Shown piece after piece: positions 17,784 to 27,066 of a stretch of 64,000 nt of DNA; position 1 is the first letter of the stretch; every line of letters begins with the position of its first letter. The notes under the pieces were generated by a model. It ran no database searches and was not told the origin of the DNA. It was given only the letters and a program-made list of their open reading frames with translations. This DNA is from Altererythrobacter sp. KTW20L (GTDB taxonomy: Bacteria > Pseudomonadota > Alphaproteobacteria > Sphingomonadales > Sphingomonadaceae). The DNA is taken from the NCBI RefSeq assembly GCF_023501975.1, contig NZ_JAMFLH010000012.1, forward strand, positions 1 through 64,000, written 5' to 3'. Both the position numbers and the translations under genes were made by a program.

Positions 17784-18428
17784 ATGCGACGGAACAGAAT
17801 TGCCCCCCTCCTAGCCGCCGGTGCCACGGTGTCGTTCGCCCTGTCGGGATGCAGCACCACGGCCAATGCGCCGCAGCTGGCACCCGCCACTTTCGTGGCG
17901 ATGCAGGAAGGTCCGGGCGAGGAATATGTCATCGGCCCGCTCGACAAGCTGACCATCCACGTCTGGCGGAACGACGAGCTCGGCGCCGAGGTGCAGGTGC
18001 GCCCCGATGGCCGCATCACCACGCCGCTGGTGGCCGACATGCCTGCCGTGGGCAAGACGCCGACCATGCTGGCCGAGGACATCCGACTCCAGCTGTCGCA
18101 GTACATCGCCGATCCGCTGGTGACGGTGATCATCAACGAATTTGCCGGCACCTTCAGCCAGCAGGTGCGGATTGTCGGTGCGACCGAACAGCCCGCCTCG
18201 ATCCCCTACCGCGCCAACATGACGCTGCTCGACGCGATGATCTCGGTCGGCGGCCTCAGCGAATTTGCCAGCGGCAACCGCGCGCGGCTGATCCGTTTCG
18301 ACCGCACGACCGGCGGCCAGCGCGAATATGCGCTGCGGCTGGGCGACCTGCTGCGCCGGGGTGACAGTCAGGCCAATGTCATGCTGATGCCGGGCGATGT
18401 GATCATCATCCCCGAAAGCATGTTCTGA
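17784..18428 (+). CDS. XrtA-system exopolysaccharide export lipoprotein (Wza-like)
   Basis: A 214-residue outer-membrane polysaccharide export protein. The signal peptide ends in the lipobox ALSGC (about residue 24). YVIGPLDKLTIHVWRNDELGAEVQV is the start of the Poly_export domain, here as EEYVIGPLDKLTIHVW; RPDGRITTPLVADMPAVG follows, then an SLBB-type repeat beginning VRIVGATEQPASIPYR. The C-terminus ends in VMLMPGDVIIIPESMF, typical of the family. ATG 17784 is preceded by GAGGA at about 17772; a longer in-frame start at 17679 is rejected because it would bury the signal peptide. It likely forms the outer-membrane exit with the downstream chain-length regulator. Confidence 0.92.
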   Translation: MRRNRIAPLLAAGATVSFALSGCSTTANAPQLAPATFVAMQEGPGEEYVIGPLDKLTIHVWRNDELGAEVQVRPDGRITTPLVADMPAVGKTPTMLAEDIRLQLSQYIADPLVTVIINEFAGTFSQQVRIVGATEQPASIPYRANMTLLDAMISVGGLSEFASGNRARLIRFDRTTGGQREYALRLGDLLRRGDSQANVMLMPGDVIIIPESMF

Positions 18429-18441
18429 CAGGAGCGCCAGG

Positions 18442-19959
18442 TTGAACCAGCTCCTCGAAGAAGTCCGCGCAGCGCTGTGGTCGGTATGGAACCGCCGGTG
18501 GCTGGCGCTTGGCGTGGCTTGGGCCCTCTGCCTGGCCGGCTGGCTGGTCGTGGCCCTGATCCCGAACACCTATGAAAGCGAAGCGCGCATCTTCGTGCAG
18601 CTCGACGATGTACTGGCCGAACAGATCGGCATCGGCGCGCAGAGCCGCCAGCGCTCGATCGACCGGGTGCGCCAGACCCTGGTCAGCTCGGTCAACCTCG
18701 AAAAGGTCGTCCGCTCCACCCAGCTGGGTGACGGCATTACCGATGCGCGCGACATGGAGCGCGCCGTCGCCAATCTGGCTGACGAAATCAAGGTTGCGGG
18801 CGAGGGCGAGAACCTGTTCGAGATCACTGCCACCAGCGGCCGCAGCGACCTGAGCGACAGCGAGAATGCCCAGCTGGCCCAGACCGTGGTCCAGCGGATG
18901 ATCGACATTTTCCGCGAGGAGAACCTGGGCGGTTCGCGCGGCGACATGACTTCTTCAATCGACTTCATCAACCAGCAGCTTGCCGCCCGCCAGCGCGAGC
19001 TGGAGGAAGCCGAACAGCGCCGACTGGAATTCGAAGCGCTCTATCCCGAATTGATCGGCGGGACTGCAGGCCTGCAGCAGCAGTTGGCCGGATCGCGGGC
19101 CGAATTGCGCAGCATCGAGGCCGACCTCGCCGCTGCCGAGAGCGCGTTGGCCGCGATTGACGGTCAGATTTCCGGCACGCCGCGTACCCTTATCACGGCC
19201 GAAGGCGGCGGTCCGCGCGCGGCGCTGGCCCAGGCCGAAGCGACGCTGGCGCAGTACCGCTCGCAAGGGCTGACCGACCAGCATCCCGATGTCGTCACCA
19301 TGACCCGCCAGATTGCCACCCTGCGGGAACGCGCGGCGGCAGACAACGGGCAGACAGGGACGCAGAACCCGGTCTATTCCTCGCTCGTCACGATGCGTTC
19401 GCAGCGACTGGCGAATGTCCAGGCGCTTGAGTCGCGCAGTGCCGCATTGCGCGCGGAAATCTCCAGCATCATGTCGAGCCAGTCGCAGGAACCGGGCGTG
19501 TCGGCCGAGGCCCAGCGCATCAGTCGCGACTACGAGGTGCTGCGCACGCAATACGAAGAACTGCTGCGCGATCGCGAACAATTGCGCCTGCGTGGCCAGG
19601 TCGAATCGGAACGCAGTGCGATCCAATTCGAAGTGGTCGATCCGCCAAGCACGCCGCGATCGCCTGCCGCGCCCAACCGTCCGCTGCTGCTGGTCGGCGT
19701 GCTACTGCTGGGTCTTGGCGCGGGTGCAGGTTCGGCCTTTGCCCTCAGCAAGCTGGGTTCGACCTTTGCCACGGCCAGCCAGCTGGAGCGGACCTTTGAC
19801 CTGCCGGTGATCGGCACGATCTCGCATACGGTGACCGAAGCGGGGAAAGCGCTGCGCGCCCGCCAGACCAGGTATTTCGCCGCTGCATCGGGCGCGTTGG
19901 GCGTGTTGTTCGTGATCCTGTTGGGCGTGGAATTCGTCCAGCGCGGCTTGCTGGCGTGA
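18442..19959 (+). CDS. XrtA-system polysaccharide chain-length determinant (Wzz/GNVR)
   Basis: A 505-residue inner-membrane co-polymerase that sets polymer length. TM1 spans about residues 20-40. A long periplasmic coiled coil (about 150-400) is rich in Glu, Arg, Leu and Ala, and contains QNPVYSSLVTMRSQRLANV. Two more hydrophobic segments lie near 413-437 and 474-498. The start is TTG 18442, with AGGAGCG ideally placed upstream. It follows the export lipoprotein by 13 bases and precedes the tyrosine kinase by 10, the standard order for Wzx/Wzy-type export. Confidence 0.92.
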   Translation: MNQLLEEVRAALWSVWNRRWLALGVAWALCLAGWLVVALIPNTYESEARIFVQLDDVLAEQIGIGAQSRQRSIDRVRQTLVSSVNLEKVVRSTQLGDGITDARDMERAVANLADEIKVAGEGENLFEITATSGRSDLSDSENAQLAQTVVQRMIDIFREENLGGSRGDMTSSIDFINQQLAARQRELEEAEQRRLEFEALYPELIGGTAGLQQQLAGSRAELRSIEADLAAAESALAAIDGQISGTPRTLITAEGGGPRAALAQAEATLAQYRSQGLTDQHPDVVTMTRQIATLRERAAADNGQTGTQNPVYSSLVTMRSQRLANVQALESRSAALRAEISSIMSSQSQEPGVSAEAQRISRDYEVLRTQYEELLRDREQLRLRGQVESERSAIQFEVVDPPSTPRSPAAPNRPLLLVGVLLLGLGAGAGSAFALSKLGSTFATASQLERTFDLPVIGTISHTVTEAGKALRARQTRYFAAASGALGVLFVILLGVEFVQRGLLA

Positions 19960-19969
19960 GGATGGCACG

Positions 19970-21013
19970 ATGACCGAACACAGCAAGATCCCTGTCCCCG
20001 GCGCCGAACCTGCCGACGCAAAGGGCGAGAAGAAGTCGCTGTTCGAGCGGGCCGAAGGCATGTTCGGGCTGGAAGGCTATTCGCCTGCCCCGGTCCCGCT
20101 TGATCTGGCCCCGCCGGTAAACCGGCCGGTGGATAGGTCCGCCAGGCGCGCACCTGCACCCCAGCCGGAATCCGCTCCGCCGCAAGTGGTGGAAGTTGTA
20201 GTGCCCGCGGTGCAGGCGGCTCCTGCTGTCGCTGCGCCAGTCGCGCCGCCCGCGCCAGTCGCGCCCGATGCCCCGCGCATCGACTTTTCCGCGCGCGAGC
20301 ATCCGGTCGACCGGGCACTGCTGGAACGCCACGGCCTGATCGACCCCGAAGGCCCGGTGACCGCACTGCTGGAAGAATTCCGCATCGTGAAGCGCTCGCT
20401 GCTGAAGTCGGCGCGGGCCGATGCGACAGGCATGGCGCGGCGCGTGCTGGTCTGTTCGCCGCTGCCGAATGAAGGCAAGACCTTCTGCGCCACCAACCTT
20501 GCGCTCGCCATGGCGGCAGAGCGCGATTGCGAGGTCGTGCTGGTCGATGCCGACGTGGCCAAGCCTTCACTCCTGTCGCTGCTCGGCCTGCCCAAGGGGC
20601 CGGGGCTGATGGACGCGCTGGCCAACCCCTCGATCCAGGTCGAGGACTGCGTGATCGCGACCGACATTCCGGGGCTTTATGTTCTGCCCGCCGGGCACCA
20701 GACCAATGCCGACAGCGAATACCTCGCCAGCGAACGCACGGTCGAAGTGCTGGCGCGGCTGATGCAGGGTGCGCCCGAACGCATGGTGGTGTTCGATTCG
20801 CCGCCCGCGCTGGCCGCATCGCCCGCTGCCGACCTGGCGCATCACGTGGGGCAGGCGCTGGTCGTCACCCGCGCCGACAAGACCGGGCAAAGCGCGCTGG
20901 AAGACGCGCTGACGCTGCTGTCGAACTGCCCGGACATCAAGCTCTTGCTCAACGACGCGCATTTCAGCCCCAGCGGTCGCCGCTTCGGGGCCTACTATGG
21001 ATATGGAGGCTAG
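19970..21013 (+). CDS. XrtA-associated tyrosine autokinase
   Basis: A 347-residue cytoplasmic BY-kinase that works with the chain-length determinant. The first 110 residues are Pro/Ala-rich linker. The kinase domain has Walker A VCSPLPNEGKTF (about residues 161-172; the glycine usual before EGKT is Asn), Walker A' VVLVDADVAKPS, and Walker B MVVFDSPP. The C-terminus ends GAYYGYGG, a short tyrosine cluster for autophosphorylation. Length fits cytoplasmic-only kinases that pair with a separate membrane activator. Confidence 0.92.
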   Translation: MTEHSKIPVPGAEPADAKGEKKSLFERAEGMFGLEGYSPAPVPLDLAPPVNRPVDRSARRAPAPQPESAPPQVVEVVVPAVQAAPAVAAPVAPPAPVAPDAPRIDFSAREHPVDRALLERHGLIDPEGPVTALLEEFRIVKRSLLKSARADATGMARRVLVCSPLPNEGKTFCATNLALAMAAERDCEVVLVDADVAKPSLLSLLGLPKGPGLMDALANPSIQVEDCVIATDIPGLYVLPAGHQTNADSEYLASERTVEVLARLMQGAPERMVVFDSPPALAASPAADLAHHVGQALVVTRADKTGQSALEDALTLLSNCPDIKLLLNDAHFSPSGRRFGAYYGYGG

Positions 21014-21016
21014 GAG

Positions 21017-22669
21017 ATGGCCAATACTCTCCGCCACAAGCTGACCTTCTGCACCACGCTGGGCGCGCTGTGCCTGCCGCTGCCCTCTGTTGCACAAAGC
21101 AATGGTGGCGAGGAGGGCGACCTGCCCCAGCGCAGCCGCTACGTGGATGTGCAGCCCTATATCGAGGCATCGCAGGTGCTGTCGGCCGAGCTGACGCCGG
21201 GCAACGATGTGGTGACCTACACCCAGCTGGCCGCAGGCATCGACGCCGGGTTCGGCGGGCGCAACAGTGCCGGTTCGTTGTCGCTGCGCTACGAGCGCCG
21301 CATCGGTTATGGCGATGTGCAGGATGGCGACGCGATCAGCGGCATTGCCCGCACCTCGCTGGCGCTGGTGCCGCGCAGGCTGACTTTCGAGGCAGGCGCT
21401 CTCGCCAGCCGGACCCGCGTGGAAAGTGGCGGCGCGACGGCGATTGGTGGGTTCGATGTCGATGACAGCTCCACCAGCCAGGTCTATTCGCTCTATGCTG
21501 GCCCAACCTTGCAGACCAACATCGACCAGCTCGAAGTAACCGGCGCCTACCGCATCGGCTATACCCGGGTGGAAGCGCCCGATGCCGTGGTGTTGGCGCC
21601 GGGCGACCAGCCGGTCGATATCTTTGACGAGAGCCTCAGCCAGATGGCCGCCGTCCGCGCAGGCTTTGCGCCGGGTGCGGTCCTGCCGGTCGGCGTTGGT
21701 GTCGGTGCCGGGTGGAACCGGCAGGATGTGTCCAATCTGGATCAACGGCTGGACGACCGCCATGTGCGCGGCGATGTGACCGTGCCGCTGTCGCCCACCC
21801 TAGCACTGGTTGGCGGCGTGGGCTACGAAGAGGTACAGGTGTCGTCCCGCGATGCGGTGCGCGATGTCGATGGCGATCCGGTGATCGGCCCCGACGGGCG
21901 CTTTGTCACCGATAATAGCCAGCCGCGCCAGATCGCCTATGAAACAGACGGCCTGATTTGGGATGCAGGCGTGATGTGGCGGCCCAGCCGCCGCACCTCG
22001 CTGACCGCCACGGTCGGCCGCCGCTATGGCTCGATGAGCTATACCGGATCGTTCTCCTATGCCCCCAATCCGCGCACCAGTGTGAATGTGGGCGTTTACA
22101 ACACGATCAGCAGCTTCGGCGGCGTGGTGGTGGACAACCTGTCCGGCTTGCCGACCGAATTCCAGGCCTTCCGCAACCTCCTCACCGGCGACCTCGGCGG
22201 CTGCGTCGCGGCGCTGGAGGGCGGATCCTGTGCGCTAGGCAACCTTGGTTCGCTGCGCAGCGCGGTATTCCGCAGCCGGGGGGTGACCGCCTCGGTCGGA
22301 CGCAGCACCGGACGGACCTCTTATGGCCTGGCCGGTGGTTACGACCAGCGGCGCTATATCGCCGCGGCCGGCACGGCGCTGGCCAATGTCGATGGCCTGT
22401 TGGACGAGACGTTCTGGGCCGGTGCCTATGCCAGCCAGCAACTGGACCAGGCATCGGGCATCGCGGCCAATGCGTCTGCCAACTGGTTCGATAGCGGATT
22501 CGACAGTTCTGGTAGCGGCATGGGGTATAGTGCATCCATCGCCTATTACCGCGACCTGTTCCGCGGCCTGACCGGAACCGCCGCCGTCGGGCTCGACGGT
22601 GTCACCCGCGAAGAATTGCCCGATTACACCAATGCCTCGGCCCTTGTCGGCCTGCGTTATTCCTTCTGA
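21017..22669 (+). CDS. Outer-membrane beta-barrel, PEP-CTERM/XrtA-associated (TIGR03016-type)
   Basis: A 550-residue protein with a signal peptide (about residues 1-26, ending SVAQ) and repeated amphipathic strands through to the C-terminal LVGLRYSF, a classic barrel ending in Phe. The early YVDVQPYIEASQVLSAEL and later SAVFRSRGVTASVGRSTGRTSYG fit the family of barrels conserved in exosortase A gene clusters. Its role is probably export or anchoring of the polymer at the outer membrane, inferred from context. It starts 3 bases after the kinase stop. Confidence 0.88.
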   Translation: MANTLRHKLTFCTTLGALCLPLPSVAQSNGGEEGDLPQRSRYVDVQPYIEASQVLSAELTPGNDVVTYTQLAAGIDAGFGGRNSAGSLSLRYERRIGYGDVQDGDAISGIARTSLALVPRRLTFEAGALASRTRVESGGATAIGGFDVDDSSTSQVYSLYAGPTLQTNIDQLEVTGAYRIGYTRVEAPDAVVLAPGDQPVDIFDESLSQMAAVRAGFAPGAVLPVGVGVGAGWNRQDVSNLDQRLDDRHVRGDVTVPLSPTLALVGGVGYEEVQVSSRDAVRDVDGDPVIGPDGRFVTDNSQPRQIAYETDGLIWDAGVMWRPSRRTSLTATVGRRYGSMSYTGSFSYAPNPRTSVNVGVYNTISSFGGVVVDNLSGLPTEFQAFRNLLTGDLGGCVAALEGGSCALGNLGSLRSAVFRSRGVTASVGRSTGRTSYGLAGGYDQRRYIAAAGTALANVDGLLDETFWAGAYASQQLDQASGIAANASANWFDSGFDSSGSGMGYSASIAYYRDLFRGLTGTAAVGLDGVTREELPDYTNASALVGLRYSF

Positions 22670-22692
22670 CCTGACCCCTGGGGAGCAGATCC

Positions 22693-23850
22693 ATGTTCGA
22701 TGATTTCTACGGCCTAACCGGAAAGCCCTTCCAGCTTACGCCCGATCCGGAATTCTATTTCCGCTCGGTCACGCACCGCAAGGCGCTGTCCTATCTCGGC
22801 TATGGCCTGGCGCAGGGTGAGGGCTTCATTGTCATCACTGGCGAGGTCGGCGCGGGCAAGAGCACGCTGGTCGCCCACATGATGGCCAGCATCAACCCGT
22901 CGCAGGTCACCGTGGCCCAGGTCGTCACCAGCAAGCTGGATGGCGAGGAAATCGTCCATGTGGTGGCGCAGAGCTTTGGCCTCGACATCGAGGGCCACGA
23001 CAAGGCGAGCGCCCTGGGCGCGATCGAGAGCTTCCTGCATGAAGAAGCCCGCGCCGGCCGCCGCTGCCTGCTGGTGGTGGACGAATCGCAGAACCTGGCC
23101 GTGCCCGCGCTGGAAGAACTGCGCATGCTGTCGAACTTCCAGCTTGGCAGCCATCCGCTGTTGCAGACCCTGCTGCTGGGCCAGCCGGAATTCCGCACCA
23201 CGCTGCAAAGCCATCCGGACCTGGAGCAGCTGCGCCAGCGGGTGATCGCCGCGCACCACCTGGAGCCGATGCAGAAGGGCGAGATCGAGCCCTATATCGT
23301 CCACCGGCTGCAGAAGGTCGGCTGGCAAGGCAACCCCGCCTTCGACCAGCGCGTGTTCACCGAACTGTTCGAAGCTTCGGGCGGCATTCCGCGCCGGGTC
23401 AACCAGATCGCCAACCGTCTGCTTTTGCTGGGCGCAGTCGAGGAACGCAGCCGCATCGATGCCGCCATGCTGCAATCGGTGCTGGACGAGATGGCCGGCG
23501 AACGGGCCTTCCCCGCCGCCGCGCCCAAGCCGATGGTCAACCCCGAGCCGCAGGATTACCACGCCGCGCCCGAACCGGCGCCTGCCCCCATGCTTGATCC
23601 GCAGGTGTTTGAGGACATGCTGGCCGAACGCGATGCGCAGATCGCCGAACTGCAGCAGGCCGTGGTCGAACTGGCCGAACAGCAGGACCAGGCCGTTGCC
23701 GCCGCCATGCAGCCCGAGATCCAGGCCCTGCAGGAAAAGATCGCCCGGCTCGATGCCAAGACCTTCGAGCAGGAACGCACGATCCGCCACACGTTGACCA
23801 TGCTGATCGAATGGATCGAAGGCGAAATGGACGAGAGCAAGGCGGCCTGA
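22693..23850 (+). CDS. XrtA-associated ExeA-like AAA ATPase
   Basis: A 385-residue ATPase. It opens MFDDFYGLTGKPFQLTPDP, typical of ExeA-type proteins. Walker A is VITGEVGAGKSTLVAH (about residues 52-67), Walker B is RCLLVVDESQNLA, and the sensor region LLLGQPEFRTTL follows. The last third is Pro-rich and then a Glu/Gln-rich coiled coil (about 305-375). It probably energises or scaffolds assembly of the secretion machinery. The next start codon is 29 bases downstream. Confidence 0.9.
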   Translation: MFDDFYGLTGKPFQLTPDPEFYFRSVTHRKALSYLGYGLAQGEGFIVITGEVGAGKSTLVAHMMASINPSQVTVAQVVTSKLDGEEIVHVVAQSFGLDIEGHDKASALGAIESFLHEEARAGRRCLLVVDESQNLAVPALEELRMLSNFQLGSHPLLQTLLLGQPEFRTTLQSHPDLEQLRQRVIAAHHLEPMQKGEIEPYIVHRLQKVGWQGNPAFDQRVFTELFEASGGIPRRVNQIANRLLLLGAVEERSRIDAAMLQSVLDEMAGERAFPAAAPKPMVNPEPQDYHAAPEPAPAPMLDPQVFEDMLAERDAQIAELQQAVVELAEQQDQAVAAAMQPEIQALQEKIARLDAKTFEQERTIRHTLTMLIEWIEGEMDESKAA

Positions 23851-23879
23851 ATGGGCCGCCTGCCACGGAGATTTGGAAA

Positions 23880-24782
23880 GTGAACGCGATCAGCCTGCAA
23901 CCAGCGATCGAAACAGACAGCCGTATCGTCAACGGCCTGTCGGTCGATGTAGAGGACTGGTTCCAGGTCGGCGCGTTCGAGGACGTGATCGAACGCGGCG
24001 ACTGGGCGGGGCTCGATGACCGGGTCGATCGCAACGTGCGCGAAATCCTCGACCTGTTCGACGAGGCGCGGGCCAGCGCCACGTTCTTCACCCTTGGCTG
24101 GGTCGCCCAGCGCCACGGCGGCCTGCTGCGCGAGATCGTGGCACGCGGGCACGAAATTGCCAGCCACGGATGGGACCATCGCCGGGTCCACACCATGACG
24201 CCGTTCGAATTTGCCGAGGATATCTCCTCTGCCCGCAAGGCCATCGAGGATGCCAGCGGCGCCCGCGTGACCGGCTATCGCGCGCCCAGCTTCTCGATCG
24301 ATCACCGCACGCCTTGGGCCTATGCCGAACTGGTTGCGCAGGGTTATGACTATTCCTCCAGCGTGGCCCCGGTGGCCCATGACCACTATGGCTGGGCCGA
24401 TGCGCCGCGTTTCGCCTTCCGTCCGATGCCGTGGGAAGGGCTGGTCGAAATACCCGTCACCACCGCGATGTTTGCCGGCAAGCGACTGGCGGCGGGCGGC
24501 GGCGGGTTCTTCCGCGTGCTGCCCTATGCCTTTTCGCGCTGGGCCATCCGCCAGGTCAACCGCACGGACCAGCGCCCGGCGATTTTCTATTTCCATCCGT
24601 GGGAAATTGATCCCGGCCAGCCGCGGGTGGCGGGTGCGCCGCTGAAATCGCGGCTGCGGCACTATACCAACCTCCACAAGATGGCGCCCAAGCTGCGCCA
24701 GTTGATCCACGAATTCGCCTGGGGCCGCATGGACGTGTTGGCCCACCGCGAGAAGGCGCTGCTGCAAGCCGAGGCCGCATGA
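23880..24782 (+). CDS. XrtA-associated polysaccharide deacetylase
   Basis: A 300-residue NodB-family deacetylase with the DUF3473-type C-terminus seen in exosortase clusters. LSVDVEDWFQ gives the catalytic Asp, ATFFTLGWVA the first core strand, IASHGWDHRRVH the metal-binding His pair, and TGYRAPSFSI a further motif. FYFHPWEIDPGQP lies near residue 240. It likely removes acetyl groups from the exported polymer. GTG 23880, preceded by CGGAG, is taken as the start since the first conserved residues follow closely; an earlier ATG lies inside the ATPase gene. Confidence 0.9.
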   Translation: MNAISLQPAIETDSRIVNGLSVDVEDWFQVGAFEDVIERGDWAGLDDRVDRNVREILDLFDEARASATFFTLGWVAQRHGGLLREIVARGHEIASHGWDHRRVHTMTPFEFAEDISSARKAIEDASGARVTGYRAPSFSIDHRTPWAYAELVAQGYDYSSSVAPVAHDHYGWADAPRFAFRPMPWEGLVEIPVTTAMFAGKRLAAGGGGFFRVLPYAFSRWAIRQVNRTDQRPAIFYFHPWEIDPGQPRVAGAPLKSRLRHYTNLHKMAPKLRQLIHEFAWGRMDVLAHREKALLQAEAA

Positions 24783-25840
24783 ACGCGCCCTTCGCCATCG
24801 AACGGACGCTTGCCATGCGCGCCGCCAATCTTGCCGATGCGGCGGAACTGGCGCTGATCGAAGGCTTTGTCGCCGCTTCCGGTGGCTCGGTGTTCCATCG
24901 CCCGGCATGGTTGCTGGCGGTCGAAAGCGGCACCGGCAACAAGGCGCGCGGGTTGCTGGCCGAACGGGGCGGGGCGATCACCGGCTGGCTTCCCCTGAAC
25001 GAAATTCATTCGCCCATATTCGGCCGGATGCTCGCTTCCAGCGGCTTTGCGGTGGAAGGCGGCGCGCTGGCCGACCGGCCGCAAACCGCCGAGGCGCTGT
25101 GCCGCGCGGCGGAGGAACTGGCGCTGCGCCTGTCCTGCCCGACCATCGAACTGCGCGGCGGCCATGTCCCCGCCGACTGGACCATGCGGACCGACAGCCA
25201 CTGCGGTTTTGTCGCCCCGCTCGCCGCCGATGACGAGACGCAATTGCTAGCAATCCCCCGCAAGCAGCGCGCCGAAGTGCGGCGCGGGCTGGGCCATGCG
25301 ATGGAAATCAGCACAGGGCGGGGCGAGGCTGATCGCGCCGCGCACTATGCCGTTTATGCGCAAAGCGTGCGCAACCTCGGCACGCCGGTCTTTCCCCGCA
25401 GCCTGTTCGACGCCGTGCTCGACACGCTCGATGCCGATATCCTCACGGTGCGCCATGAGGGCGAGCCGCTGGCCAGCGTGCTGTCGCTCTATCACGATGG
25501 GGCGGTGATGCCCTATTGGGGCGGCGGCACGGCGGCGGCGCGGCATTGGCGGGCCAATGACGTGATGTACTATGCGCTGATGAACCATGCCCGCGCGCGC
25601 GGTTGCGACCGGTTCGATTTCGGGCGCAGCAAGACCGGCAGCGGCGCGTTCCATTTCAAGCGCAACTGGGGGTTCGAGCCGCAGCCGCTCGCCTATGCCA
25701 GCTGGACTGCGCCGGGTGCAGAGGCGCGCGATGCCGATCCCACCAGTGCCGCCCATGCCATGCAGATCGCGCTGTGGAAGAAGCTGCCGCTCGCTGTCGC
25801 CAACCGGCTGGGACCATTGATTGCGCGGGGTCTGGGATGA
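24779..25840 (+). CDS. FemAB-family XrtA-associated protein
   Basis: A 353-residue GNAT-fold protein of the FemAB-like type in exosortase systems. GSVFHRPAWLLAVESGTGNKA is the N-terminal signature (shown in part: GSVFHRPAWLLAVES), IPRKQRAEVRRGLGHA a basic helix, and FDFGRSKTGSGAFHFKRNWG the diagnostic C-terminal motif. FemAB enzymes transfer amino acids from aminoacyl-tRNA; whether this one does so is unknown. It overlaps the deacetylase by ATGA and the glycosyltransferase in the same way. Confidence 0.9.
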   Translation: MNAPFAIERTLAMRAANLADAAELALIEGFVAASGGSVFHRPAWLLAVESGTGNKARGLLAERGGAITGWLPLNEIHSPIFGRMLASSGFAVEGGALADRPQTAEALCRAAEELALRLSCPTIELRGGHVPADWTMRTDSHCGFVAPLAADDETQLLAIPRKQRAEVRRGLGHAMEISTGRGEADRAAHYAVYAQSVRNLGTPVFPRSLFDAVLDTLDADILTVRHEGEPLASVLSLYHDGAVMPYWGGGTAAARHWRANDVMYYALMNHARARGCDRFDFGRSKTGSGAFHFKRNWGFEPQPLAYASWTAPGAEARDADPTSAAHAMQIALWKKLPLAVANRLGPLIARGLG

Positions 25841-27066
25841 GCGGAGAGATCCTGTTCCTGGCGCACCGCCTGCCGTTTCCGCCCGATCGCGGCGACCGCA
25901 TCCGTTCGGCCCATGTGCTGCGGGCGCTGGCCCGGCTGGCCCCGGTCCATGTCGGCTGCTTCGTCGATAGCGAGGCGGACCGCGCGCATGAGCCCACGCT
26001 CGACATGCTCGCCGCCAGCACCTGCGTGGTGACGCGCGGCAAGCCGCTGCCAGTCGCCGGGATCGAAGCGCTGCTGCGCGGCGAGGCGGTGAGTGTTGCG
26101 GCCTATCGCTCGGCCCGGCTGGCGCGCTGGGTGGCAGACCTGCTGGCGAGCGGACGCATCGCTGCGGTCTATGTATTCTCCGGCCAGATCGGGCAATTCG
26201 TTCCGCCAAGCTGGAGCGGTCGCACGGTGATCGACCTGTGCGATGTCGATTCGGCCAAGTTCGAAGCCTATGGGACCACCGCGGCCTTTCCGCAGGCGTG
26301 GGTCCACCAGCGCGAGGGCCGGTTGCTGTCGGCTGAGGAAGCGCGCCTTGCCGGGCGCGCTGACCACACCCTGCTGGTGAGCGAGGAGGAAGCGGCCCTG
26401 CTGCGCGCCCGTGTGCCGCTCGCCCGCAACATCACGGCGCTGGGCAACGGGATCGACGCCGACCATTTCTCGCCCCAGGGTATCTTTCCGGCAGCGGCCA
26501 TGTCCGGCGAGGGACCGCACCTGCTGTTCACCGGCCAGATGGACTATCCGCCTAACGTGGCGGCGGTGGAACGCATGGTGCATCAGGTGATGCCGGAAGT
26601 GCGCCGTGTGCTGCCTTATGCCCGCTTCCACATCGTTGGCCGTGCGCCTGTCCGCGCAGTACGTGCGCTCGACGGGATCGAGGGGACGACGGTGCACGGG
26701 GCGGTGGCCGATATGCGGCCATACCTTGGCGCTGCCGACATGGTCGTGGCCCCGCTGGCCATCGCGCGCGGGGTGCAGAACAAGGTGCTGGAGGCGATGG
26801 CCATGGCCCGCCCGGTTGTCCTGTCACCAGAAGCCGCCACCGGCATTGCCGCGCGCGATGGCGAGCATTTTTCCGTCGCGCCTGACGATGCCGCCTTCGT
26901 GGCCACGATCCTGCGCCTTGCCGCAATGCCCGGCATGGCCCAGGCGATGGGCGATGCTGCCCGCCGCTTCGTGATCGAGCGGCAGTCATGGCCGGCCATG
27001 CTTGCACCGCTGGCGGGCTTGCTGGGCCTTGCCAAGCCTGCACCGGAGCAGCGCGATGCTGCCTGA
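25837..27066 (+). CDS. XrtA-associated glycosyltransferase (TIGR03087-type, GT4 fold)
   Basis: A 409-residue glycosyltransferase. The opening ILFLAHRLPFPPDRGDRIRS and the core LLFTGQMDYPPNVAAVERMV are characteristic of this exosortase-associated family. The donor-site region KVLEAMAMARPVVLSPEAATGI carries the usual GT4 Glu. It is cytoplasmic and extends the cluster's glycan. The start is fixed by the ATGA overlap at 25837; a longer frame upstream is antisense-like noise within femAB. Its 3' end overlaps the exosortase start by 11 bases. Confidence 0.9.
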   Translation: MSGEILFLAHRLPFPPDRGDRIRSAHVLRALARLAPVHVGCFVDSEADRAHEPTLDMLAASTCVVTRGKPLPVAGIEALLRGEAVSVAAYRSARLARWVADLLASGRIAAVYVFSGQIGQFVPPSWSGRTVIDLCDVDSAKFEAYGTTAAFPQAWVHQREGRLLSAEEARLAGRADHTLLVSEEEAALLRARVPLARNITALGNGIDADHFSPQGIFPAAAMSGEGPHLLFTGQMDYPPNVAAVERMVHQVMPEVRRVLPYARFHIVGRAPVRAVRALDGIEGTTVHGAVADMRPYLGAADMVVAPLAIARGVQNKVLEAMAMARPVVLSPEAATGIAARDGEHFSVAPDDAAFVATILRLAAMPGMAQAMGDAARRFVIERQSWPAMLAPLAGLLGLAKPAPEQRDAA